A stretch of 64,000 nt of DNA from Bdellovibrionales bacterium (GTDB taxonomy: Bacteria; Bdellovibrionota; Bdellovibrionia; Bdellovibrionales; UBA1609): contig JALZUR010000015.1 of the NCBI GenBank assembly GCA_023301025.1, positions 22,491-86,490 on the forward strand, in the 5' to 3' direction. The notes under the pieces are model-generated. The model saw only the letters and a list, made by a program, of their open reading frames with translations. It was not told where the DNA came from and searched no databases. A program made the position numbers and the translations under genes. Within the stretch, counting starts at the first letter, position 1. The number at the start of each line of letters is the position of its first letter. This document shows positions 27,482 through 37,820 of the stretch, one piece after another.

Positions 27482-29569
27482 ATGAGTCAAAAAACAGAAA
27501 AATCGCTAAATCTAAAATCAATTATTGATAAGGTAGACAAGGTTAGAGGTGAGAGTGATCTAAGCTGGAGTGGCACGTTTTCAGAATATTTAAATATTGT
27601 TAAAACCAATCCATCAGTCACAAGAAATGCATATCAAAGACTTTATGATCTTATTATTGGCTACGGAACTTCTGAATACATAGACGTAAAAAAGCATGTT
27701 ATTCACTATAACTTTTTTGATGATGAAGAAAATGGTGGTAAGGATGCAGTTTTTGGACTTGATATACCTTTGATGAAGCTTGTTAATGTCTTAAAATCTG
27801 CGGCCTTAGGTTATGGCACAGAAAAAAGAGTTATCTTACTTCATGGCCCAGTGGGTTCTGCAAAATCTACAATTTGCAGGAGAATAAAAAAAGGGGTTGA
27901 AGGCTACTCAAAAACTGATGAAGGATGTTTATATACGTTTGATTGGATAGATCCAAAAGGAGAGCATGAAGACATCTTTGGTGAAGGAGTTAAAGTTTTT
28001 CCAACACCTATGAATGAAGAGCCTCTTTTACTTATGCCTCTTGATTACAGAACAGCTTTACAAGATGAAATCAATAAAGGTGCTAAAGGTAATTTTAGAG
28101 TTAAAATTCAAGGTGATATTTGCCCAGCCTCTAGATTTATTTTTAGTAAACTTATGGAAAAGTATGATCGTAATTTAGAAAAAGTTTTAGAGCATATAAA
28201 AGTAAAGCGACTCGTTTTAAGTGAAGCTGATAGAATTGGGATTGGAACATTTCAGCCAAAAGATGAAAAAAATCAAGACTCAACGGAACTTACAGGTGAT
28301 ATCAACTACAGAAAAATTGCACAGTATGGCTCAGACTCTGATCCAAGAGCCTTTAACTTTGATGGCGAGTTTAATGTGGCAAACAGAGGAATCATTGAGT
28401 TCGTAGAAGTTTTAAAATTAGATGTGGCTTTTTTGTATGACCTTTTAGGTGCCTCACAGGAACACGTTGTTAAACCTAAAAAGTTTGCTCAAACACATAT
28501 TGATGAAGTCATTATCGGTCACACGAATGAACCTGAGTACAAAAGACTTCAAGATAATGAGTTTATGGAAGCTCTAAGAGATAGAACTGTAAAGATTGAT
28601 ATTCCGTACATCACAAAGCTAAAGTATGAAACAAACATCTATAAAAAAGATTTTAACAGTAGAGTTTTAAGAGGTGTAAGTATTGCGCCTCATACGATCG
28701 AAGTAGCAGCTATGTTTGCTGTACTTACGCGGTTAGAAAAGCCAAAAAAAGCAAATCTTACACGCGTGCAGAAGATGAAGCTATACGATGGAAAGAGTCT
28801 TCCAAATTATACAGAAGACAATATTAAAGAGTTAAGAAAAGAAACTATAAGAGAAGGCTTAGAAGGGATCAGTCCAAGATATATTCAAGATAAGATTTCA
28901 AATGCAATTATACAGGCTCAGCAAGTGAACAAAGGTTCAGTTAATCCGTTTATGGTGATTAATGAATTAGAGTCAGGTTTAAAAAATCACTCTTTAATTT
29001 CTAATGAAGATTTAAAAGCAGATTATAGAGAACTTCTTGGTGTAGTAAAGCAAGAGTATGAAGAGATTATAAAAGGTGAAGTGCAAAGAGCAATTAGTGC
29101 GGATCAAGCAGCTCTCTCTAGGCTTTGTGGAAATTATATAGATAACGTTAAAGCATATACACAAAGAGAAAAAGTTAGAAATCAATTTACTGGTCAAGAT
29201 GAAAATCCTGATGAAAGGTTAATGCGCTCAATAGAAGAAAAAATTGATATTCCAGAATCTAGAAAAGATGATTTTAGACGTGAGATTATGAACTACATTG
29301 GTGCACTGTCGTTAGAAGGTAAAAACTTTGATTACAAAACTAATGAACGTCTTCATAAAGCATTAGAGTTAAAACTTTTTGAAGATCAAAAGGACAGTAT
29401 CAAATTAACATCTCTTGTAACGTCAGCAACTGATAAAGATACGCAAGAGAAGATTAATATAGTTAAGACTAGATTGATTAAAGATTATGGATATGACGAT
29501 GTGTCAGCAACAGACGTTCTTCATTATGTAGCAAGTATATTTGCTCGAGGTGACGTAAAGGATCAATAG
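27482..29569 (+). CDS. prkA: PrkA/YeaG family AAA+ serine protein kinase
   Basis: Cytosolic stress protein with an N-terminal AAA+ domain: Walker [10 protein letters not shown] (about 122-130) and [11 protein letters not shown]. The C-terminal third is the PrkA kinase-like domain. The family is reported as a serine kinase (E. coli YeaG, B. subtilis PrkA) and more recently as an ATP-dependent protease, so the biochemical role is not settled. Its length of 695 residues is somewhat longer than usual (about 640). GGAGG lies ten bases before the ATG. It is first in the operon prkA-yeaH-spoVR, conserved between spore-formers and proteobacteria and linked to nutrient limitation and sporulation. Confidence 0.95.
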   Translation: MSQKTEKSLNLKSIIDKVDKVRGESDLSWSGTFSEYLNIVKTNPSVTRNAYQRLYDLIIGYGTSEYIDVKKHVIHYNFFDDEENGGKDAVFGLDIPLMKLVNVLKSAALGYGTEKRVILLHGPVGSAKSTICRRIKKGVEGYSKTDEGCLYTFDWIDPKGEHEDIFGEGVKVFPTPMNEEPLLLMPLDYRTALQDEINKGAKGNFRVKIQGDICPASRFIFSKLMEKYDRNLEKVLEHIKVKRLVLSEADRIGIGTFQPKDEKNQDSTELTGDINYRKIAQYGSDSDPRAFNFDGEFNVANRGIIEFVEVLKLDVAFLYDLLGASQEHVVKPKKFAQTHIDEVIIGHTNEPEYKRLQDNEFMEALRDRTVKIDIPYITKLKYETNIYKKDFNSRVLRGVSIAPHTIEVAAMFAVLTRLEKPKKANLTRVQKMKLYDGKSLPNYTEDNIKELRKETIREGLEGISPRYIQDKISNAIIQAQQVNKGSVNPFMVINELESGLKNHSLISNEDLKADYRELLGVVKQEYEEIIKGEVQRAISADQAALSRLCGNYIDNVKAYTQREKVRNQFTGQDENPDERLMRSIEEKIDIPESRKDDFRREIMNYIGALSLEGKNFDYKTNERLHKALELKLFEDQKDSIKLTSLVTSATDKDTQEKINIVKTRLIKDYGYDDVSATDVLHYVASIFARGDVKDQ

Positions 29570-29572
29570 ATC

Positions 29573-30658
29573 ATGAGTATTCTTGAAAATCATAAACGTT
29601 TTAAAGATATAGTTAAGGGTAGAATCAGGGAAGATTTTAAAAAATTTGTCACACAAGATGAGATGATTGGTAAGTCTGAAAATGACTATGTTAAAATTCC
29701 TGTAAGCCGGATTAAGCTTCCAAAATTTATTTATGGAGCTAAGAATCAAGGTGGTGTCGGTCAGGGTGAAGGCCAAGAAGGAAAAGAAGTTCCTTCTAAA
29801 GGTCAAAAAGCTGGCAATAGCCCTGGAGAACATCAAGTAGAAGTTGAAGTAGAAATTGATGAGCTTGCAGAAATTTTAGGAAAAGAACTTGAACTTCCTA
29901 GAATTGAACCAAAAGGAAAAAAGTTAGTATCTTCTGAGGACAAACGCTACACAAATATTTCTGATGTGGGGCCTTCAGGTCTAAGGCATTTTAAAAAAAC
30001 GTATAAGGAAGCACTCAAAAGATCGATTGCCTCAGGTACGTACAATGCAAAAGATCCTATGATTGTTCCTATTAAAAAAGACTTTCGCTACAAAGCTTCA
30101 AAGCCAGTTTCAAAGCCAACAGCAAATGCGGTTGTGATTTATATAATGGATGTTTCTGGTTCTATGGGTGAGGAACAAAAAAAAATTGTTCGTATGGAAA
30201 GTTTTTGGATAAATACGTGGTTAAAATTTAATTATAAAGGATTAGACACCCGATTTATAATTCACGATGCTTCTGCAAAGGAAGTAGATGAAGAAACTTT
30301 TTTTAGCACAAGTGAATCTGGTGGAACTTTAATATCTTCTGCTTATAAAAAAGCATTAGAGATAATTGATAAAGATTATCCTGTTAATGAGTGGAATATT
30401 TATATGTTTCACTTTAGTGATGGGGATAACTGGAGCAGTGACGACACAAATCTTTGTAAAGATATTATAAAAAATGAATTTTTAAAAAAGATAAATCTTT
30501 TTGGCTATGGGCAAGTTGAAAGTAAGTACGGAAGCGGACAATTTATAAAAGATCTAAAAAAAGATTTTGAAGAGGAAGATGCAGTAGTTTGTAGCCCTAT
30601 AAAAAGTAAAGATGAAATTGTTAGATCAATTAAAGATTTTTTAGGTAAAGGGAGATAA
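29573..30658 (+). CDS. yeaH: YeaH/YhbH family protein (DUF444, VWA-like)
   Basis: Partner of PrkA in stress response. An N-terminal charged region with a glycine-rich linker (about 60-95) leads to a von Willebrand A-like domain with the metal-ion site DVSGSMG (about 193-199) and later HFSDGDNW. The length of 361 residues is slightly below the E. coli YeaH (427). It starts three bases after prkA and ends two bases before spoVR, so the three are co-transcribed. How it works with PrkA is not known. Confidence 0.93.
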   Translation: MSILENHKRFKDIVKGRIREDFKKFVTQDEMIGKSENDYVKIPVSRIKLPKFIYGAKNQGGVGQGEGQEGKEVPSKGQKAGNSPGEHQVEVEVEIDELAEILGKELELPRIEPKGKKLVSSEDKRYTNISDVGPSGLRHFKKTYKEALKRSIASGTYNAKDPMIVPIKKDFRYKASKPVSKPTANAVVIYIMDVSGSMGEEQKKIVRMESFWINTWLKFNYKGLDTRFIIHDASAKEVDEETFFSTSESGGTLISSAYKKALEIIDKDYPVNEWNIYMFHFSDGDNWSSDDTNLCKDIIKNEFLKKINLFGYGQVESKYGSGQFIKDLKKDFEEEDAVVCSPIKSKDEIVRSIKDFLGKGR

Positions 30659-30659
30659 A

Positions 30660-32159
30660 ATGCTAAAACTGCCGCAAGAGTTAGTTGCTCAGCAAAAAAA
30701 GATTTCTAAACTTGCTGCAAGTTTAGAGTTAGATTTTTATGACACAGTATTTGAAATGGTTACCTATAAAGAGATGAATCAAATTGCAGCCTTAGGTGGT
30801 TTTCCAGTGAGATATCCACATTGGAGATTTGGGATGGAGTATGATTCTATCTCTAAAAGTTACGAGTATGGTCTTTCTAAAATATATGAGCTAGTTATAA
30901 ATAATGATCCTTGTTACGCTTATCTTTTAGAAGGAAATTCTTTTGTAGATCATAAATTAGTTATTGCTCATGTATATGGGCATTGCGATTTCTTTAAAAA
31001 TAATAAATGGTTTTCAAAAACAAATAGAAAGATGATGGATCAAATGGCAAATCATGCCACACGTGTAAGGCGCTATATAGACTTACACGGTATTGAAAGA
31101 GTTGAGCGATTTATTGACTGCTGTTTATCTTTAGAGAACTTAATAGACAGGCACAGTCCTTATGTTGATGAGCAAATTCAGATAGTCAGAAGTGAATCAG
31201 AAGAAAGTAATGATAATGATAGAAAGAAAAATACAGATAAAGACTCTTCACCAAAAAGATATTTAGACTCTTATATAAAAAGTCTTGAAGTAAAAAATCC
31301 TGAGATTGAGAAGCCTATTGAGCTAACCAGAAAGACTCAGATTAACCCTGAAAAAGATGTACTTAAGTTTTTAATTCAAAATGCTCCATTAGAAGATTGG
31401 GAGCTTGATATTATAAGTATAATTAGAAAAGAAGCGTATTACTTTGCTCCACAAGGTATGACTAAAATTATGAATGAGGGCTGGGCCTCTTATTGGCATG
31501 CTAAAATGATGACTGAGCATATTTGTAATGACAACGAGATTATTGATTTCAGTGACACTCACAGTGGGACTATGGCTATGAAGCCTGATGGTTTTAACCC
31601 TTATAAAATTGGTATTGAGCTTATGCGAGATATTGAAATTAGGTGGAACAAGGGACAATTCGGGAAAGAGTGGAATGAGTGTGATAATTTAGATGCAAAA
31701 AAAAATTGGGACAGAAAGCTTGATAAAGGTCGAGAAAAAATATTTGAAGTTAGGCGTGATTACAATGATGTGATGTTTATTGATCATTTTTTAACAGAAG
31801 AGTTTTGTGTTAAAAATAAATTTTTTGTATATCAGTTTAATAAAAAGACAAAAAAATTTGAAATTAATACTAGGGATTTTAAAGCTATTAAAAACAAACT
31901 TTTATTTCAGCTTACAAATTTTGGTCAACCAATTATACAAGTTGTAGATCATAACTTTGAAAATAGAGGAGAACTTTTGCTCACTCATCTATTTGAGGGT
32001 GTTGAACTTCAACCTGACTATATGAAGCAGACTATGACCCGTCTTTTTATGCTTTGGAAAAGACCTGTATGTTTAGCCACAGTCTTAGATAAAAGTCCTG
32101 CTCTTGTAAGTTACGATGGCACTGACTTTGTTCATAAAAATTTAGATCAAGCTGCTTGA
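30660..32159 (+). CDS. spoVR: SpoVR family protein
   Basis: Cytosolic protein of the SpoVR/YcgB family. The 499 residues carry its characteristic blocks: FPVRYPHWRFGMEYD near residue 45, VIAHVYGHCDFFKNN at about 100, MNEGWASYWHAK at about 275 and NPYKIGIELMRDIE at about 318. B. subtilis SpoVR affects spore cortex formation, while the role in non-sporulating proteobacteria is unknown. GGGAG precedes the ATG; it is last in the prkA operon and its stop codon lies inside a terminator hairpin. Confidence 0.95.
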   Translation: MLKLPQELVAQQKKISKLAASLELDFYDTVFEMVTYKEMNQIAALGGFPVRYPHWRFGMEYDSISKSYEYGLSKIYELVINNDPCYAYLLEGNSFVDHKLVIAHVYGHCDFFKNNKWFSKTNRKMMDQMANHATRVRRYIDLHGIERVERFIDCCLSLENLIDRHSPYVDEQIQIVRSESEESNDNDRKKNTDKDSSPKRYLDSYIKSLEVKNPEIEKPIELTRKTQINPEKDVLKFLIQNAPLEDWELDIISIIRKEAYYFAPQGMTKIMNEGWASYWHAKMMTEHICNDNEIIDFSDTHSGTMAMKPDGFNPYKIGIELMRDIEIRWNKGQFGKEWNECDNLDAKKNWDRKLDKGREKIFEVRRDYNDVMFIDHFLTEEFCVKNKFFVYQFNKKTKKFEINTRDFKAIKNKLLFQLTNFGQPIIQVVDHNFENRGELLLTHLFEGVELQPDYMKQTMTRLFMLWKRPVCLATVLDKSPALVSYDGTDFVHKNLDQAA

Positions 32160-32170
32160 TCTAAATTTTT
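32141..32170 (+). terminator. Terminator overlapping the spoVR stop codon
   Basis: A perfect 11-bp stem (32141-32151 with 32155-32165, core AGATCAAG/CTTGATCT, loop CTG) is followed by TTTTT (32166-32170). The TGA of spoVR (32157-32159) is within the 3' arm, so a ribosome finishing spoVR would cover the hairpin. Confidence 0.8.
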
Positions 32171-32352
32171 AATTTTACTAGATACTCAATTCTACATATT
32201 TAACATTCCAATAAATAAATCTCTAGCTTAATCATTCTGGACTAAAAGCCCAATCCATAGACTTTTGGTATGTTTTGATTTTTGAACCTTATAAACTTTT
32301 AGAATACTGTTTAAACTATTTTATGTTGATCATTGATTCGTGAGGTACGTTT

Positions 32353-35300
32353 ATGCGCTTTGAAAAATTATTTAAAATACTCTTAATAGCTGTTCTTTCT
32401 TTATCCACAGCAGCTTGTGTTATTGAAGATGTATCTGATGGTGCATCTTCTGGTTCTGATGATGGTGGAGCCGGTGGTGAAGATGATGGTAACTTTGTTT
32501 ACGATGGTTGCATTAACGGACAAGGTGTTGGTACTCAGAGTATTCAAATAAACTATTTTTTCCCACCTGAAGCCAGTCGTGTTCGTATCAGAAGAAATGG
32601 TATTGAAATTGCTCAATTCTCTTCAGACAATCTTTTAACAAGTCATATTGATGATAATGGTCTTCGTGAAGGTGCTACTTACTTATATACGTGTGAGGCT
32701 TTTGTTGATGGTCTTTGGTCTGAAGGAACTGTTAGTTTACAACTTTCAACGCTAGCAGAAAATGCACCTTCTAATTTCAACGGTATTGATACAGCTACAG
32801 CACTTGACCCAAATACAGTTCAAGTTACATGGGTACCAACAATTTCTGATACTCCAGTTCCAGCTTTTTATTACGCTATATACTCTAATGTTGGAGACAC
32901 CGTAGATTTTACAGCTACTCCTAAAGGGACTGTTCTACAAGGAAGTCCTGCAGAATTTGATGTTACAGGTTTAGGTGATGAGTTAAGTTATGCCTTTGGT
33001 GTTAGAGCATGTAGTGAAGGTGATGTTTGTGAGACTAATACAGTTCAAGAGTTAGTTTTTACACCTGACAGTGGTGCACCTACAACTCCTGGAGCAACAC
33101 AAGCGGAACTTTTAAATGGTCGAATTGCAGTAACAGCACCTTGGACAGAAACTGACGGTGGATTACAAAGACGTTTTGTATTTGTACGAACTGGACCAGT
33201 TGGCGGAACTAACCTTGGCGATTACAGACTTGAAAGAACCTACTCTTTAACTGGAGAAGAACTTTTTTCACCTCCTACTGATTTAGAGATTCTTAATTTG
33301 GTGGAAGGCAACACCTATCACATTATTGTTCAAGATGAAGATCCAAGTGGTCAAAGATCAACTGTCAGTCAATTTCAAACTATAGTTGTTGATGATATCA
33401 CCCCTCCTGCTTTTGGTGGAATTACGAACATCACTCAAAGTACTCCAGCAGACACTACACTAAATGTAAGTTGGACAGCTATTGATACTGAAGCTGTCGA
33501 CCCTATAAGTGGTGGTACATTTTATTCAATCTTAGCTTTAACGGATGCAACACCTATACTCGGGAATCCTTGTACTGCAGGTGATGAACTTGCAAGACTT
33601 AATGTTGCCGACTTTACAGCAGGTGCTACAGCTAATCATGTACTAACAGGTTTGGCAGAAAGATCTTATTACAAGGTTTGTATCAAAGCCATAGATACTG
33701 TTGGTAACATTTCTGTTAATGACAATTCTTTACAGGATAACACTTTAGATATCACTGCACCTGAGTTCTTTGGTTTAGAAACTATTACTTATGAAAACCA
33801 AGCAGCAACTTTAAGCTTATCTTGGAACCAAAGTACAACTCCAGATATTGAAGATTATAGAATTACGTTGTGGGTAAACCAAGCCACTCCTCCTGCTACG
33901 CCAGCAGTACTTTTTAGAAGTCATGCTGATTTTGCTACAGGTACATCTATTGATGGTGGCGAATTTGTAATCAATGATAACGATGAAGTCTTTGCACTTG
34001 TTGAAGGTTGTGATGGAACAGAACCTCCTTTTGGAAATCAAAACTGTTCATCTATTGGAATCATCAGATCTGTAATTGTTCCTGATGTTACTCCACCACC
34101 AAATTTTGCAGGTATACGTGGACCTACTGAACTATCAAGTACAGTTGAAGGTTCTGTTGATGTTTTATGGTCGATGCCACCTGATTGGTCTGATTATCGT
34201 GGGTTTAGAGTATACAATGTTAACCCAGCAACGAATGAGCTTACATTACTCAGAACTTGTCCGTGCGTTGATTACGGCTGCTCAGATGAGATCACTCAGT
34301 GTACTGTTAATGGACTAGATCCTTATAGAACTTATAGATTTCATGTTAGAGCTTATGATGACGAGAACAATGAAACTTTATATCTTCAACCAAATGTTAG
34401 TTTTGCAGATAGAAGAGTTATTGATACAACTGCTCCTGCATTTGCTTCTAACTTAGCTGTTGGTGCATCACCTGATTTTGAATTGTCTTGGAGTGCTGCC
34501 GTAGACAATCAGTTTCCTACTGAGCCTGGGGCAGAAATTACGTATAGAATCTATCAAAACAATGGACCTTTTGATTTTACAGACCCTACACGACCTGATG
34601 GAAACTTAAAAACCGAGACTTTAGCTACTAACTTTATTGATAGTAATTTTGCAGAAGGTGAGACATTTTTCTATACAGTCTGTGCAGTGGACTCATCTGA
34701 TAATGTAAGTTGTGATCAACTTACAAGATTCTTTACTGTTCCAGATGTTACAGATCCTGAAATCATAAATTTGACTACAGATAAAACTGTTAAGACAAGA
34801 GTCTGGGAACTTAGTTGGACTATGAGTGACAACATCTCAGCCTTTGATGATCTAGCTGTTGAAATCAGAAGAAGGGTTTCAACTACAGGAGATCTTGCAA
34901 CTTTAACTGATCCTGTAATTTACACAGGTAATGGTGCTGATGTTTTAGTTTCAGGAAATGATTCCTCAACTTCTGTTGTGGCTTCACTTGATCCTTTATT
35001 CGGAGAACAGAATTTAAATCGTGATATCAATTACCTTGTTACTGTTAGGGATGAAGCTGGTAATACATCTAGTGCAAATATAGGTGTTGTAAGTAATAAC
35101 TCTGTAACTATAACAGATGTTAGTCCTGAGGTAGGGCCTATAGCTGGTGGACAGCTAGTAACAGTTTTTGGTACAGGGTTTTTAACGGCACTTGAAAGTG
35201 GTACAGGTTCAGATACAACTATTTTAATTTCAGGAAGAGCGTGTGTAGACGTTAATATCTTAAGTGATCGTTCTATGTATTGCACAACACCTGCAGTTAC

Positions 35301-37128
35301 AGTTCCTGGTCAGGTTGAAGTTAGAGTGAGAGCACAAATTAACAATCCTGCAGATCCAAGTAATGCTTTATTTTCTGAAAATGCAACAAGTTCAGAGTAT
35401 GCTTACAGCACTACACCTGTTCTTTGCGATGATCCAGGAAGTTGGAATCCAAACTATGCAGCTGGTACGGGAACAGAAGTTGATCCTTATATTATTTGTG
35501 ATGTCACACATCTTAACCAAGCCAGAACCGATGCCCCTGGTGGAAACTTCTACATGCTAGGTCAAAGTATTGATTTAGCTGCAGAAACAAACTTTGCACC
35601 TCTTGGCGATACAACAAATGAATTTTCTGGTGGTTTTGATGGTGATGGAAAGCTTATTCTAAATTGGGCTTACACAGGGTCACAATCAAATATAGGCTTT
35701 TTTGGTCATGTAAATAATGACTTTACAATTAGGGATTTAGGTCTAGTAAATGTAAATATTGATGGAGCGCAGTCTGTTGGTGGACTGATTGGTTTGGCTG
35801 AAGGTGGGACAAATAGATCAGGATCAATCAGTGGATCATTTGTAACAGGTGCAATTATTGGAGATGCTTTTGTTGGTGGACTTGTTGGTCGAAAGCAGGC
35901 AGATCATATAAACTTTAATGTTGTAAATTCTTACTTTATTGGAACAGTTGAGGCGGTAACTTCAACTGGTTATGCTGGTGGAATTTTTGGACTTACTGGA
36001 ACAGCACTTGGTGGTAATTTTAACTCTGTATTTTCTGAAGGGACTATTACAGGAACTTCAAGAGTTGGGGGACTTTTTGGTAACCTTGGAGATAACAAAC
36101 AGTTAATCAACTCATTCTCACGTGCAACAGTTATTGCAACGGATACAAACTCTGGAGGCTTAGCCGCAGAAGTCGGTCCAGGTGCTTTGATTGAAAATTC
36201 ATTTACTGAAAGTGGATCAGTAACTGGTGTAGACTCATCTGGTGGTTTAGTTGGAAGCTTAGAGGGAACTTTAAGGGATTCAGTTTCTGATATATCAGTT
36301 ATATCGACTGGTAGACGAGCTGGTGGAGCAGTAGGTGTCGCAATTGATGCAACAATTGATACAGTGTCATCTCTTGCCGATCATACGTTTGATAGAACGT
36401 CTGGAGGTTTAGTTGGAGAACTTTTAAATTCTGATCTAATAAATTCTTTTTCTAGCGGAGCTATCACTTCAACTGCTGCTGAAGTTGGTGGATTGATTGG
36501 TAAAGTTACTGCTGGGGCAAACGAATCCTTACAGATTACAGATGCGTACTCTGATGCAAGCGTATCTTCAGGTTTAGGAAACTCTATTGGTGGTTTAATT
36601 GGTATCATTGAAGCACAAGGCAATAGTACTGTTGATATGAACGCTGTTTTTGCAACAGGTAACATTGGTGATGACTTTGCTTCTGCTACACAAAATTATG
36701 GCGGACTTTTTGGTGTTATTGATACACAGAGTGGATCAAATGTTAATGTACAAGACTGTTACTCTTCAGGACAGGTTTTGGCTGGATCAAATGTTGGTGG
36801 TTTGATGGGTGGATTTTTGCTGAACCTTGGAAATATAAGTCTTACTAGGTGCTATTCAGCAGCAGCTTTACTTGGAGGATCGACAAATAGAGGGGGTTTA
36901 TTTGGAAACTCTGATACTCACATTACTGTAACTGATGTTCTATGGGATAGAGATGCGACCAATCAAGATTTTGCAGCTGGTTCTGGTATTTTTGGTGGAT
37001 CGCCGATCAGTTATACAACACCTGAAATGCAAGATTTTTCAAATTCAGTTTATACAAATTTTGATTTTGTAACTATTTGGAGAGAACCAAATGGTGTGGG
37101 TTACCCTGAGCTTAGGTTTGCAAACTAA
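32353..37128 (+). CDS. Giant surface lipoprotein with FN3-like, IPT/TIG and GLUG repeats
   Basis: Probable outer-membrane or cell-surface lipoprotein of 1591 residues. The signal peptide ends STAAC (Cys22) and is followed by a flexible Gly/Asp/Ser linker. About seven fibronectin type III-like domains fill roughly 50-920 (recurring APEFF, DVTPP, YRTYRFHVRAYDD patterns), then an IPT/TIG domain (about 925-1020: SPEVGPIAGGQLVTVFGTGF). From about 1040 a beta-rich stretch leads into at least ten GLUG-type repeats (GGLVGxx, GGLIGxx) to about 1560 and ends in GYPELRF. Such repeats build long adhesive rods. It has its own upstream region (193 bases) and heads the stator gene cluster. Adhesin function is inference. 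Confidence 0.85.
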   Translation: MRFEKLFKILLIAVLSLSTAACVIEDVSDGASSGSDDGGAGGEDDGNFVYDGCINGQGVGTQSIQINYFFPPEASRVRIRRNGIEIAQFSSDNLLTSHIDDNGLREGATYLYTCEAFVDGLWSEGTVSLQLSTLAENAPSNFNGIDTATALDPNTVQVTWVPTISDTPVPAFYYAIYSNVGDTVDFTATPKGTVLQGSPAEFDVTGLGDELSYAFGVRACSEGDVCETNTVQELVFTPDSGAPTTPGATQAELLNGRIAVTAPWTETDGGLQRRFVFVRTGPVGGTNLGDYRLERTYSLTGEELFSPPTDLEILNLVEGNTYHIIVQDEDPSGQRSTVSQFQTIVVDDITPPAFGGITNITQSTPADTTLNVSWTAIDTEAVDPISGGTFYSILALTDATPILGNPCTAGDELARLNVADFTAGATANHVLTGLAERSYYKVCIKAIDTVGNISVNDNSLQDNTLDITAPEFFGLETITYENQAATLSLSWNQSTTPDIEDYRITLWVNQATPPATPAVLFRSHADFATGTSIDGGEFVINDNDEVFALVEGCDGTEPPFGNQNCSSIGIIRSVIVPDVTPPPNFAGIRGPTELSSTVEGSVDVLWSMPPDWSDYRGFRVYNVNPATNELTLLRTCPCVDYGCSDEITQCTVNGLDPYRTYRFHVRAYDDENNETLYLQPNVSFADRRVIDTTAPAFASNLAVGASPDFELSWSAAVDNQFPTEPGAEITYRIYQNNGPFDFTDPTRPDGNLKTETLATNFIDSNFAEGETFFYTVCAVDSSDNVSCDQLTRFFTVPDVTDPEIINLTTDKTVKTRVWELSWTMSDNISAFDDLAVEIRRRVSTTGDLATLTDPVIYTGNGADVLVSGNDSSTSVVASLDPLFGEQNLNRDINYLVTVRDEAGNTSSANIGVVSNNSVTITDVSPEVGPIAGGQLVTVFGTGFLTALESGTGSDTTILISGRACVDVNILSDRSMYCTTPAVTVPGQVEVRVRAQINNPADPSNALFSENATSSEYAYSTTPVLCDDPGSWNPNYAAGTGTEVDPYIICDVTHLNQARTDAPGGNFYMLGQSIDLAAETNFAPLGDTTNEFSGGFDGDGKLILNWAYTGSQSNIGFFGHVNNDFTIRDLGLVNVNIDGAQSVGGLIGLAEGGTNRSGSISGSFVTGAIIGDAFVGGLVGRKQADHINFNVVNSYFIGTVEAVTSTGYAGGIFGLTGTALGGNFNSVFSEGTITGTSRVGGLFGNLGDNKQLINSFSRATVIATDTNSGGLAAEVGPGALIENSFTESGSVTGVDSSGGLVGSLEGTLRDSVSDISVISTGRRAGGAVGVAIDATIDTVSSLADHTFDRTSGGLVGELLNSDLINSFSSGAITSTAAEVGGLIGKVTAGANESLQITDAYSDASVSSGLGNSIGGLIGIIEAQGNSTVDMNAVFATGNIGDDFASATQNYGGLFGVIDTQSGSNVNVQDCYSSGQVLAGSNVGGLMGGFLLNLGNISLTRCYSAAALLGGSTNRGGLFGNSDTHITVTDVLWDRDATNQDFAAGSGIFGGSPISYTTPEMQDFSNSVYTNFDFVTIWREPNGVGYPELRFAN

Positions 37129-37183
37129 ACTAATCCTTTGAATAGAATAAATGAATAAAATAAAAATGATGGAGAGTAAAAAA

Positions 37184-37819
37184 ATGACAGGTCTTAAAAA
37201 GATAAAACAAACAGTTGTATGTGTTGCAGCTTTAGCAAGCATGAGTTGCAGTCTTCTACCTAAAAAAGGAGAAGTTGTTAAGATCAATTCAAATCCAAGT
37301 GCTGAAGTTATATTGGGTGATGGCAGTCATGATATAGGTAACTCAATTGGTAGAACTCCTTTAGAGGTTAACTTTAGTGAAGTAGCAAAAGGAGAGCTTA
37401 TTTACCTTAAGCTTGTATCTGATAAATATGAAGATTATCAGCTTATACTTCCTTCAGCCTGGAAGCAGGGTGAAGTAAATATTAAGCTTAGCAGAAAAGA
37501 AAATATTTTACCTTCTGACGTTGAAGATAAAATGATTGAAAAGATGAAAAATCTTAATACTTCACAAATTCTTGGAGTGCTTCAAGTTCAAAAACAACTT
37601 CAGCAAGGTGATTTTGGTAAAGCCTCTTCAGAAATTGTGAATTTAAAAAGATTAAGAGCACCAAGTGCTATTGTTAATCTACTTGATGGTAACTTAAGTT
37701 ACTTAAAAGGTGATAAAAGAAGAGCGTTAAGTTTTTATAAAAGATCTTTTATTCAGTACAATAAAAACTATGAAGTTAAAGCATTAATAGAAAGATTAGA
37801 AAAACAGGTGGGAAACTAA
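37184..37819 (+). CDS. PEGA-like lipoprotein in the stator cluster
   Basis: Lipoprotein with lipobox ASMSC (Cys about 19). Residues 25-110 resemble a PEGA surface-layer beta domain (VVKINSNPSAEVILGDG, GRTPLEVNF, KYEDYQLIL); the C-terminal half is helical and TPR-like (NLSYLKGDKRRALSFYKRSF). ATG 37184 is chosen because GGAGAG lies nine bases upstream and it gives a proper signal peptide; the ATG at 37151 adds an unneeded leader. It lies between the giant lipoprotein and the MotA-like gene, two bases before the latter, so it is likely to be an outer-membrane or periplasmic partner. Confidence 0.75.
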   Translation: MTGLKKIKQTVVCVAALASMSCSLLPKKGEVVKINSNPSAEVILGDGSHDIGNSIGRTPLEVNFSEVAKGELIYLKLVSDKYEDYQLILPSAWKQGEVNIKLSRKENILPSDVEDKMIEKMKNLNTSQILGVLQVQKQLQQGDFGKASSEIVNLKRLRAPSAIVNLLDGNLSYLKGDKRRALSFYKRSFIQYNKNYEVKALIERLEKQVGN

Positions 37820-37820
37820 T

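Noticed and set aside
35031..35285. Minus-strand ORF inside the giant lipoprotein gene
   Set aside because: Low-complexity shadow of Gly/Thr/Val-rich coding sequence; no ribosome-binding site or recognisable protein.
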